Assembly: GCA_903847405.1 (NCBI GenBank)
Contig: CAINDP010000212.1
Location: 1 to 64,000, forward strand
DNA: 64,000 nt
Direction: 5' to 3'
DNA from: an uncultured Myxococcales bacterium
GTDB taxonomy: Bacteria; Myxococcota_A; UBA9042; DTJE01
Below are positions 43,945 through 53,676 of this stretch, piece by piece. A program made the position numbers and the translations under genes. A model generated the notes under the pieces. The model worked only from the letters and a program-made list of their open reading frames with translations, was not told where the DNA came from and did not search any database. The stretch's first letter is position 1; every line of letters begins with the position of its first letter.

Positions 43945-44609
43945 AACGCAAAGGAGAGCGAAGCGCCCCGTGTGCCGCGAATGGGGTCAAGGAGAAGTGC
44001 GATACCGGTCCAGCGGACAAGTGAGCCTTCGGAACGACCTTCGCTTCGAGCCCTCTCCAAGTCGTTGAGACGTGTCTGAAAGACGCCAACAAGAGGCGCA
44101 CCAACGATGAATAGTGCCGCACTGACAGGAAGAGTTGTAGAAAGTACAGCCGTTGGACAGAAGTTTGGTTCATCGCTCCATCGACCGGAGGAATCGGGTG
44201 TTCGATTGTGTACCTTGCACCATTGATACATGACACCGCCGAGGATTGCCACCGCAGCCCCAGCGACAAGGGCCGCGATGCCGCCGTTCCGATGCTGCGT
44301 CCATTCAGCCTCACGCTGCTTCAGGAAGTCACTGAACGAGAACGAGGCGCCTCGGCCATCAGCGCGCTTCTCAGCCGCCTTACGATACTCGGACAGAAGC
44401 CGGTTGCTCCTGTCGATCCCGACGTGACTGAGCATCGCCCGCCATTGGATGGCATCCATGCCTGAGTCCGACGGAGCGCCTGGAGCGCCATTCGACGCGA
44501 TGCTCATGGTTTCGGTGGCGGGGGTCGAATTGACCTGGGCATTCACGGAAATTGAGTGAAGGACCGTTGCCATCGAAAGAGCCAGAAGGAGTCCAACCCT
44601 GCGTGTCAT
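43941..44609 (-). CDS. Exported membrane-linked protein of unknown function
   Basis: 222 residues with a signal peptide (about 1-24, ending ISVNAQVN). A helical, charged middle (about 55-100) is followed by two hydrophobic segments (GGIAALVAGAAVAILGGVMY; LPVSAALFIVGAPLVGVF). This layout is shared loosely with the PEGA protein C-terminus at 16984-18354, but sequence similarity is not evident. GGAG lies seven bases before ATG. It ends at the start of the Cys-rich gene. Confidence 0.65.
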   Translation of the reverse strand: MTRRVGLLLALSMATVLHSISVNAQVNSTPATETMSIASNGAPGAPSDSGMDAIQWRAMLSHVGIDRSNRLLSEYRKAAEKRADGRGASFSFSDFLKQREAEWTQHRNGGIAALVAGAAVAILGGVMYQWCKVHNRTPDSSGRWSDEPNFCPTAVLSTTLPVSAALFIVGAPLVGVFQTRLNDLERARSEGRSEGSLVRWTGIALLLDPIRGTRGASLSFAF

Positions 44610-44845
44610 ACGACAGCTCCACCGGAGGTAGGTGAGTGCGTTTGCACAATAGCACCTTGTTCGCCAGCGCGCGCGCTTTTCGGGCCCGTCGAACGGCTTG
44701 CGCGTGAGTGGCAAACCCCGGTGCCCGGCCCAAAGGGACCGTGACGGAAGGGGTTTGTCCGTTCCACACGCGGGTTGTACGGCCCCCTCCTTTCGACGAT
44801 CCCACTGGCTGATTCAAAGGGAGGGCCTTGGTCTGGACGGCTCAG

Positions 44846-45790
44846 TTACCGATCCGGAGCACCTGCGGAGACGACCCACGGGCAGTGGCGCGGCGCCGCG
44901 CCGCTCGGGTCTTCCCCATCAGCGCCGCATCCGTAGCGCCCTTCAGCAGCAAGCCATCCGCACTGATCACCGGGCGCCTCGTATCGGAAGCACGCTGTCT
45001 CCTGCGAGACCAGGCCATCGCATCGGAACAGGAAGGAGCCATCGCAGCACCCAGCCAACGGGGTAGCGTCGCAACCGGGTGCGGCCACGCATCGAGATTT
45101 GTAGGGTCCCGGCTGCCACTCGCAGATGGAGCCCTCGGAGCAGGTTCCACATGATCCGCCGCAGCCATCGCTACCGCATTCGCGGTCCTGGCAACTCGAC
45201 ACGCATGCTGCTCCCGGACAACGGTACGGATGCTGGCCTGAGGGATCGGTACCGATGTACCCGCACTCATAGATCTGCCGATTCGGATTCCAGCCGCAGG
45301 AGGCGTCCTTTGCCACCTTGCCGCAATGAGCGCCCCACACTTCATTGTCGCGACAGTACTGAAGAAAGTAGGAACCATCGCAGCACCCGACAGTTGAAAC
45401 CGCTCCGCAAAGGTTCGGCAGGTGGGGGTCATTCCATGTTTCTTCAACCTGCCAGGGACAGTCGGGATCGGATGCTTGTTGATGCACACATGACGCTGTT
45501 CCGTTGGACTCCAGGCATTCATGGGCCAGAGGGCATGCCTCCCATCTCGGATGACAGGCGGTGCACGAGCAGCAGGAACCGTATTCGATCGGGTATTGGT
45601 CACCGCAGACCAGCAACCCGGTTGGATTCCAGGGGTCACAGCGCGGATAGGGGCCGCACTCGTCCGGGTATGCCATCGAGAACAAGCAAGAGAACCCACA
45701 TCCCAGGCCGCCCAAACCGGCAAATGGCGCCGAACATGTGCAAGAAGCGAGGAAACTCGCGGCCACGACTGCGACCAGGCGGCGTCTCAT
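44846..45790 (-). CDS. Cys-rich exported lipoprotein
   Basis: 314 residues. A lipoprotein signal ends at FLASC (Cys17) with further Cys following. About 40 Cys are spread over the protein. GCCDGSY and GCCDGSF occur in two related units, and CGSDGCGGSCGTCSEG is a motif common in Myxococcota secreted proteins. Disulfide-bonded modules on the cell surface are likely. Function is unknown. The start ATG at 45790 is chosen by the signal peptide; a longer frame upstream has no protein character. Confidence 0.75.
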   Translation of the reverse strand: MRRRLVAVVAASFLASCTCSAPFAGLGGLGCGFSCLFSMAYPDECGPYPRCDPWNPTGLLVCGDQYPIEYGSCCSCTACHPRWEACPLAHECLESNGTASCVHQQASDPDCPWQVEETWNDPHLPNLCGAVSTVGCCDGSYFLQYCRDNEVWGAHCGKVAKDASCGWNPNRQIYECGYIGTDPSGQHPYRCPGAACVSSCQDRECGSDGCGGSCGTCSEGSICEWQPGPYKSRCVAAPGCDATPLAGCCDGSFLFRCDGLVSQETACFRYEAPGDQCGWLAAEGRYGCGADGEDPSGAAPRHCPWVVSAGAPDR

Positions 45791-46318
45791 CCCCGCGGAA
45801 CCTCGTTGCTGCGGACAAGCAAGACTATCCGAGTTCTGGCATCGGGTTGTCAACCCGTGCGGCCGACGACAACTTGATTCCGCGGTACTCCTAGTGCTCG
45901 ACTGCCGCAGCGTCGTGCGGGGCCGTCCTGCCTTGGGCTGTACGACGGCTTGCACGTCACCTGCACCCGCGTGCCGGCCGCAGGCCGGACTGGCCCGGAC
46001 CTTGCCCCCGCGGCCGATTAGAAGCTGCGGGGCGTTGAGAGTGGTGCGCCGCGGGGATCAGCAAGGGCCGGGACAGAGCGGGTGTCAGGTGCATGGGCTG
46101 GTTGGACGGGCACCTTTGTTAGCGATGTCGGAACGGGTTCCCATGGCAATGCATCCGTGGTTTCACGCACGATCAATCCGCGGGAACAAGAGGAGCAGCA
46201 GTGCGCAACGGAGTTGCAATTGGTGCGTAAAGATGATTTCTCCCAGAATCGTTCACGTCGGTAAGGGGACTGGTGGTAATGTCGACAGTTCGTGGGAGTA
46301 CGTATCGGAGGTCCGGTG
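45791..46318. other. Gap without a convincing gene
   Basis: 528 bases. No frame has a credible start, ribosome site and protein-like composition. A short plus-strand frame at 46082-46264 ends in a hydrophilic stretch and could be a remnant of an exported protein, but this is weak. The base composition falls towards AT-rich from about 46100 onward. Confidence 0.5.
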
Positions 46319-47068
46319 ATGAGATTCTTGATCGGTACCTCTCATGGACGGCTTTGCCGATACTTTGGATTGATGGCATCCATCGTGCTGGGTGTGGCTG
46401 GTTGCCGCCTTCTCGCGTCTGACGGCGATGTTGTCGAGCATTCCGAAACATGCGATAGGGACCCAAGTGGAACCCTAAGCGAGCAATATGTCTGTTTCGA
46501 TAGGCGGTGCGTCGTCGCCTCGGTTCAGTTTGACAGCCGCACGGCGGTGCCAACGGAACAATTGGCTGGTGTCAATTGCCTTGACAGGCAAGGGAATAGC
46601 ATTGAGGGAGAATGCCTTCTGCAGTCCACCGATGCGCAAGGTACCGTGTATCTGAACTTGACCTTCGATGATTCTAGCCTGCCTTTGGGAAAGACTGCGC
46701 AGGATTGCTCAAGTTCTCTAACTGTTGCAATTCCATTTGTAGTCGATGGGGCTCCCAGGATAGGTGAGGCTATCGCACTTAACGACCTTTCAGGCGTCAC
46801 CGCGTCAATTACTGTTCGCGGCGCGTATGTGGGTGAGGATGGCAGAGTTAGCTACTTCATCGCGCCGGGTGCTGTGACGTATGGCCTGGTATCGGGTTCT
46901 CTTCGGGTTTCAGACAGCGGAGCAGGTTCCTGGAGGTTTCGGTGGAATGCCAATCTGGAGATGGTTTCGGTTAGCCCGGTGGTTGTTGGGCAGCCACCAT
47001 CCGCGATTTCACTAGAGGTGGATCAATGTTGCGTTCCATCGCTTGTAGAAACGCAATCATGTCATTAG
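46319..47068 (+). CDS. AT-richer lipoprotein gene of unknown function
   Basis: 249 residues. The signal sequence ends at GVAGC (Cys about 29), a lipobox. The mature part is beta-rich with few charged residues and six or seven Cys, including a terminal CC and C; no family is recognised. GGAGG lies seven bases before ATG. Codon use differs from the neighbours: many A/T third positions, close to half G+C against about 70 percent elsewhere. This suggests recent acquisition or low expression constraint. Confidence 0.72.
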   Translation: MRFLIGTSHGRLCRYFGLMASIVLGVAGCRLLASDGDVVEHSETCDRDPSGTLSEQYVCFDRRCVVASVQFDSRTAVPTEQLAGVNCLDRQGNSIEGECLLQSTDAQGTVYLNLTFDDSSLPLGKTAQDCSSSLTVAIPFVVDGAPRIGEAIALNDLSGVTASITVRGAYVGEDGRVSYFIAPGAVTYGLVSGSLRVSDSGAGSWRFRWNANLEMVSVSPVVVGQPPSAISLEVDQCCVPSLVETQSCH

Positions 47069-47448
47069 GAGACGCACTGAAAGGGGCCAACACTGCCTGC
47101 GGATGTCGGACGGACTGCGATTGAAGGCAATCCATGCAGAAGATATTGCCGCCTCGCGACGGATTCGCGAGTCTGCGAGGGTGGGCCCAACCATCGAATC
47201 TACGGCCCCGATTCAATCGCATGGCACTCCAGTCAAAGGCGATCGCACATGTTCCTGTGGTCATGACTCTGCCCGGGAACCGTCGGGACACGCCAGGATC
47301 CCCCTGAACGGTCCCGGCCTTGAGCGGAAACCTCGATTCGCGATTCCGAGTTGTTGTCCTGGTCAACAGCAGTGAGTCCCCACCCCGCTCGCTTTCCCCG
47401 CCCCCTGACCTGTTGGGCCCGGGGGAAGGGAAGGCGCGGGCAGGTGCG
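47069..47448. other. Gap without a convincing gene
   Basis: 380 bases between the AT-richer lipoprotein gene and the end of the helical protein gene. Several short frames are open but none has a ribosome site with protein-like sequence. The last 70 bases return to GC-rich composition. Nothing else is seen. Confidence 0.5.
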
Positions 47449-48168
47449 TCACGCGGCGTCGGCATGAGCGGGGGACGGGGGAGCGGGCGGGATCGCGGGG
47501 CTCGGGACTACCGGTTCGTCACCCGCCCTGGGGTCCGCGGTGGGGGCCACCACCGACCGCAAGTCCGGGAACAGCGCGGCGGCCGCCTTGGCGTCCTTCA
47601 GGCGACCCAGGACGGTTCCCTGGGCCACGCGGTAGGCGGCCAGGAAGGCGTCCCGGGCGGCGCCGGCGGCCTTGGTCGCCGACAGGGCCTTGCTGCGGGC
47701 ACCCTGGTAGGTGACGTCCGCGGCCTCGAACGCCGCCAGGGCCGCGGCCAGGGCCTTCGCGACCGGCTCCATGCCGGCCGAGTCCGCCAGGCTCTGCTGC
47801 AACGCCTTGGTCTTGCGCACCCGCATGAACTGGGCGCCGTACAGGATGCCGGTCAGCCCGTCGGGGAACACGACGCGGTACAGGCCCGAGCCCACGTCGT
47901 GCGCCGCCGCCTTGCGGACGTCCATTTCGGCGTCGCGCACCGCCACTCCCAGTTTGGCCCCGGCCTGCTTCCACTGCTCGCGGAAGTACCGCACCTCCTC
48001 ATGCGCCGACCTGGCGCCCATGGTGGCCAACGCCAGCTTCTGGACCTCGTCGCGCATTTCCGTGGCCAGGTCGGCCATGCGCGAGTCGCTGTCCAGGCAG
48101 CGCGCGGTCACGCGTCCCAGTTCCTCCAGCCTCGCCGTCGTCCAGGAACTCTTCGTGGTGTGTCGCAT
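47449..48168 (-). CDS. Alpha-helical protein of unknown function
   Basis: 239 residues, nearly all helical and Ala-rich in the second half (about 130-190, coiled-coil-like), with a Pro-rich tail. No signal peptide or membrane segment. GLYRVVFPDGLTGIL in the middle is the only beta-like part. GGAGG lies seven bases before ATG. It may bind a partner through its coiled coil. No homologue is recognised. Confidence 0.68.
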   Translation of the reverse strand: MRHTTKSSWTTARLEELGRVTARCLDSDSRMADLATEMRDEVQKLALATMGARSAHEEVRYFREQWKQAGAKLGVAVRDAEMDVRKAAAHDVGSGLYRVVFPDGLTGILYGAQFMRVRKTKALQQSLADSAGMEPVAKALAAALAAFEAADVTYQGARSKALSATKAAGAARDAFLAAYRVAQGTVLGRLKDAKAAAALFPDLRSVVAPTADPRAGDEPVVPSPAIPPAPPSPAHADAA

Positions 48169-48789
48169 GATCGGTCCTCCAATTCACCGCCCGCCGCACC
48201 TCGCGACGGGGGGTACGGGGCCTGGACGTTCGGGGGGGAACTGGCATTCCCGGGAGTGCACAAGTTTTTTTGCGGGCCGGGCAGAGGTCCCGTTGGACCG
48301 GCCGAACGGTTGTGCGAACCATTGATGCCCACACGCGGTTCGCCGAATCCGTCACGCGCCGCATCCGCAATGCCCGCGGGTCCGCGCGACCGTTTCGCCG
48401 GGCTTCCCGTTCGTGCCGTCCGTACCGGCAACCGGTCCCGCAGGTCACGCCGCAGCACCCCTGAACCCGCAAACCCGTCCCGCGCCCCGCCGCACCCGCC
48501 GGGACTCCACGAACCCGTTCACCGATTCCATCCGAACCCCCTACCGCCCCCCAAGAACCGTTCCCCACGCCAGCGGCCCCTTCGGTCGTACCGCCAAACC
48601 GCCGTTCCGCGCCCGCCGCGCCTTCCAGGCCCCCGTCAAACCGCCTGTCCGTTACCCCCGCACCGTTCCAATCCCCGCACACCCCCCGCGACACCACCGC
48701 ACGCCCCGACACCACGCCGGCAACCATCCCCCTCTTGCCAACCGCCCCCCATCCGTGCGAATCAAGCCCGGTCCACCCTGGAGGGAAAC
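48169..48789 (+). other. C-rich, G-poor leader before the M2 peptidase
   Basis: 621 bases without a gene. From about 48460 to 48780 the plus strand is strongly C-rich and G-poor, with many CCG, AACC and CCGTTCC runs, unlike the rest of the window. C-rich, G-poor RNA is the preferred loading site of Rho, so a regulated leader is possible. No riboswitch is recognised. Confidence 0.45.
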
Positions 48790-50604
<1,815 letters not shown>

Positions 50605-50652
50605 TCGCCCTGGACCGCGTGCAGCCCTGAACGCCCTTCCCTGCTCCTGACC

Positions 50653-51585
50653 CTACCCCATCCCCTTGATGTCCTTCGGCTCGGCCGGGTCGAACGTGCC
50701 CGTGAACGGATCCACGCGCTGCATGGCCAGTTCGGTGAACGCGGCGGACTGGATGCGGCGCACCATCGCCATGTCGTTGTCCTGGGTCCGGTGCAGGCGC
50801 GTGGCGTCGGCCATGAAGTCCGCGCAGGACACGCCGGGCGCGGCGGGCAGGCCGGCGTCGAAGACCTCGGTGATCGGGCCCGGGTCGGCCGCGCCCAGCA
50901 TCCGATAGATCCAGAAGCGGTTCTTCAGGTGGTAGGTGCGCTCGACGCTGTGCGCCGGCAGGCCGCCCGTCAGCACGGCGGCATCGGCGGCGATCTTCGC
51001 GGCCGTGGTGGCGATGCGCGAGGTCAACTGGTGCTCGGGGTGCCCGGTGCCGCCCCGGTTCGGGTCGAACGTCAGCAGCAGGTCGGGTTTGTGGCGCCGG
51101 ATCGCGGTGACCACGTCGCCGATGGGATCGCCCTGGCCCTGCCACTTCGCGTAGATTTCGTGCCGCTTGGGGAAGGACTCGACGGGCAGCGGCGCGTTCC
51201 AGTAGCGCAGGTGCGTCAGGTCGGCGCGGTACCGCTGGGCCACCTTCGCCATTTCGCCCATGCGCACGGTCGCGACGTCCGGGTGGCAGCCTTCCGGCAG
51301 GCAGCACTCGCCGCCGTCGCCGCGGGTCATCACGACCATGGCCAGCGGGTTGCGGTAGTGGATGGAGGCCCGGGCCAGCAGCACGCCACCGAAGCACTCG
51401 TCGTCGGGATGGGCCGCGACCCACAGGACGCGGGCGCCCTGGGCCAGGAACGCGTCCACCGGCATCGGCTCGGGGGTGCCGTCCGCCCGCCGCGCCGTGC
51501 TGTTGCAGGCCGCGCCCAGCATCCCGGGCAGCGTCACCGCGGCACCGGCCACGACCGCACTCTTCAGAAACGTCCGTCGGTCCAT
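50653..51585 (-). CDS. Tat-exported PIG-L family deacetylase
   Basis: 310 residues. A Tat signal with RRTFLK (3-8) and a hydrophobic segment ends before an ACNS lipobox-like Cys. The deacetylase motif WVAAHPDDE (about 57-65) and a later TGHPEHQ form the zinc site of the PIG-L/LmbE group, which removes acetyl from N-acetylglucosamine-type substrates. The substrate here is unknown. ATG at 51585 has GGAGG six bases upstream. The intergenic repeat at 51604-51710 separates it from pntB. Confidence 0.9.
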   Translation of the reverse strand: MDRRTFLKSAVVAGAAVTLPGMLGAACNSTARRADGTPEPMPVDAFLAQGARVLWVAAHPDDECFGGVLLARASIHYRNPLAMVVMTRGDGGECCLPEGCHPDVATVRMGEMAKVAQRYRADLTHLRYWNAPLPVESFPKRHEIYAKWQGQGDPIGDVVTAIRRHKPDLLLTFDPNRGGTGHPEHQLTSRIATTAAKIAADAAVLTGGLPAHSVERTYHLKNRFWIYRMLGAADPGPITEVFDAGLPAAPGVSCADFMADATRLHRTQDNDMAMVRRIQSAAFTELAMQRVDPFTGTFDPAEPKDIKGMG

Positions 51586-51603
51586 CGCGCACCTCCCCGC
51601 ACG

Positions 51604-51710
51604 AAATGGGGACAGCCCCCGATTTCGTGATGGCGGGAACGTAACGAAAAAATCGGTGTCTGTCCCCATTTTTCGACCGGGGCGGAAAAAAGGGTGACTG
51701 TCCCACTTTT
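51604..51710. repeat. Composite inverted-repeat element, copy 2
   Basis: Order and parts are the same as copy 1 but reversed. The 22-base arms are at 51604-51625 (two mismatches to the other copy) and 51650-51671, separated by only 24 bases and able to form a 22-base-pair hairpin. The 23-base block with GGGTGACTGTCCCAC is at 51688-51710. The block ends on the first base of the pntB stop codon. Confidence 0.8.
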
Positions 51711-53116
51711 CAGTGGCCGCTGTCGCCGGCCAGGGACTTGACCAGTTCGCCGACCACGGCCTTGGCGTCGCCGAACAGCATGTAGGTGCGGTCCTGGAAG
51801 TACAGGTCGTTGTCGATGCCCGCGAACCCGGGGTTCTTGCTGCGCTTGATGGCGTAGACCGTGCGGGCCTTGTCGGCCTCGATGATGGGCATGCCGTAGA
51901 TGGGGCTGTCCTTCTGGTTGCGGGCGGCGGGATTCACGACGTCGTTGGCGCCGATGACCAGCGCAACGTCGCACTGGGGCATGTCGCGGTTGATGTCGTC
52001 CATTTCGACCAGGTCGGTGTAGGGGATGTTGGCTTCGGCCAGCAGCACGTTCATGTGGCCGGGCATGCGGCCCGCCACGGGATGGATGGCGAACTTGACC
52101 GTGATGCCGCGACGTACCAACTGGTCGTACAGTTCCCGCACGCGGTGCTGGGCCTGGGCCACTGCCATGCCGTAGCCCGGGATGATGACGACCAGGGAGG
52201 CCTGCTCCAGGACCTGGGTCGCGCTTTCGATCGTTTCGGACTTGTACTGGCGGACTTCCGCACCGGCCACGGGGGCCGCGATCTGGCCGAACCCGCCGAA
52301 CAGCACGTTGGTGAAGGACCGGTTCATGGCCCGGCACATGATCAGCGACAGGATGAAGCCCGACGAGCCGTCCAGGGCGCCCGCGACGATCAGCAGTTTG
52401 TTGTCCAGCACGAAGCCCATGGCCACGGCCGACAGGCCCGCATAGGCGTTCAGGATGCTGATGACGGTGGGCATGTCCGCGCCGCCGATGGGGATGATCA
52501 GCAGCACGCCGAACAGCAGGGCCAGTACGATGATGACCGGGAACGCGTAGGCCGACCACGGTCCGGTGGGCTGGACCACCAGCAGCACGCCCAGGGCGAC
52601 CGCGATGCCCAGCAGGCCCAGGTTCATGAAGTTCTGGCCCTTGAACGTGACGGGCCGCTGCGGGATCCACGAAATCCCCTGCAGCTTGCCGGCCGCCAGC
52701 AGGCTGCCCGTGAAGGTCAGGAAGCCCAGGATGATTTCCGCCACGATGGCGATCATGCGCAGGGTCGTCAGTTGCTCGGGGCCCTCGCCCACCCACAGGT
52801 AGTACTTGGCCGTGCCGACCAGGCCCGCCGCCAGGCCGCCGAAGGCGTGGGACAGTGCCGTCCGTTGCGGGACCGCGGTCAGCGACACGCGCGACAGCGG
52901 GATGCCGACGGCCACGCCGGCCACCGCCGCGATGATCAGCCACAGGTGGTGGACGACCTGGGGCAGCGCCCAGGTGGACAGCACGGCGATGCCCATCGCC
53001 ACGGCGCCCGAGACGACGCCCCGGCGGGCGGTCTTGGGATCGTTCATCCAGTACAGGGCCAGGATGAACAGCGCCGACGCGACCAGGTACGCGAACTGCA
53101 CGATGGAATGCATCAT
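51710..53116 (-). CDS. pntB: NAD(P) transhydrogenase beta subunit
   Basis: 468 residues. About nine membrane helices (residues 1-265) are followed by a soluble NADP(H)-binding domain with IIPGYGMAVAQAQHRV, PVAGRMPGHMNVLLAEA, ANDVVNPAARN and KRSKNPGFAGIDN, all diagnostic of PntB. The enzyme uses the proton gradient to make NADPH from NADH. ATG overlaps the alpha-2 stop by four bases. Its own stop lies exactly at the edge of the composite repeat. Confidence 0.95.
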   Translation of the reverse strand: MMHSIVQFAYLVASALFILALYWMNDPKTARRGVVSGAVAMGIAVLSTWALPQVVHHLWLIIAAVAGVAVGIPLSRVSLTAVPQRTALSHAFGGLAAGLVGTAKYYLWVGEGPEQLTTLRMIAIVAEIILGFLTFTGSLLAAGKLQGISWIPQRPVTFKGQNFMNLGLLGIAVALGVLLVVQPTGPWSAYAFPVIIVLALLFGVLLIIPIGGADMPTVISILNAYAGLSAVAMGFVLDNKLLIVAGALDGSSGFILSLIMCRAMNRSFTNVLFGGFGQIAAPVAGAEVRQYKSETIESATQVLEQASLVVIIPGYGMAVAQAQHRVRELYDQLVRRGITVKFAIHPVAGRMPGHMNVLLAEANIPYTDLVEMDDINRDMPQCDVALVIGANDVVNPAARNQKDSPIYGMPIIEADKARTVYAIKRSKNPGFAGIDNDLYFQDRTYMLFGDAKAVVGELVKSLAGDSGH

Positions 53117-53568
53117 CGCGCGCCTCCGTCGGGAGGCGTGGCGGCCGGCGCAGGCGTCTTGGGCGGCGTGGGTGTCTTGAACATCTTCAGCATGCGGTCG
53201 GTGATCAGGAACCCGCTGACGATGTTCGTCATCGACGCGAACAGCGCGATCGCGCCCAGCATGCGGATTTCCACCGGGTAGTCGGACCCGGTCACCAGGA
53301 TCGACCCGACGACCGCGATGGCCGAAATGGCGTTGGTCAGGGACATCAGCGGGGTGTGCAGCAGGCGGGACACGCGCCCGATGACCCCGATCCCGATGAA
53401 CGTGGACAGGGCGAACACGAACAGCATGGACCACAGGTCGGCATCCGGCGGCGCCGCTTCGGCCGCGGGCGCGACCTCGGCGGCCAGCGCCGGCAGCACT
53501 GCCAGCATCGTCAGCGTCAGTGCCGACGCAGCCATCGCGATCGCCGGCAGGTTCCATCGTCGGGCCAT
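53113..53568 (-). CDS. pntAB: NAD(P) transhydrogenase membrane subunit alpha-2
   Basis: 151 residues with three to four helices. ALSTFIGIGVIGRVSRLLHTPLMSLTNAISAIAVVGSIL is diagnostic of the membrane part of the alpha subunit, with helix residues lining the proton path. The first 50 residues include an extra hydrophobic signal-like segment (ALTLTMLAVLPALAAEV) and an acidic Ala-rich linker, longer than usual. The soluble NAD-binding alpha-1 subunit is missing from the window, so it must be elsewhere. GGAG lies upstream of ATG 53568. Confidence 0.92.
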   Translation of the reverse strand: MARRWNLPAIAMAASALTLTMLAVLPALAAEVAPAAEAAPPDADLWSMLFVFALSTFIGIGVIGRVSRLLHTPLMSLTNAISAIAVVGSILVTGSDYPVEIRMLGAIALFASMTNIVSGFLITDRMLKMFKTPTPPKTPAPAATPPDGGAR

Positions 53569-53676
53569 GGGAGGCTCCCGGGAGAAAGTCGGAACCACTA
53601 TAGGCATCCAATGGGGGGTGCGGAATGGGGGTCGCACGATTTGCTGTCCCGGTGCGGGGAACGGCCCCCCAACCCC

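Noticed and set aside
46082-46264. Short plus-strand frame as a gene
   Set aside because: No convincing start or ribosome site; at best a remnant.
47320-48789. A 490-codon open stretch joined to the front of the M2 peptidase
   Set aside because: It overlaps an opposite-strand gene and C-rich non-coding DNA, and the signal peptide and ribosome site place the real start at 48790.
48169-48789. Riboswitch in the long leader of the M2 peptidase gene
   Set aside because: The C-rich RNA has little pairing potential and matches no known aptamer pattern.
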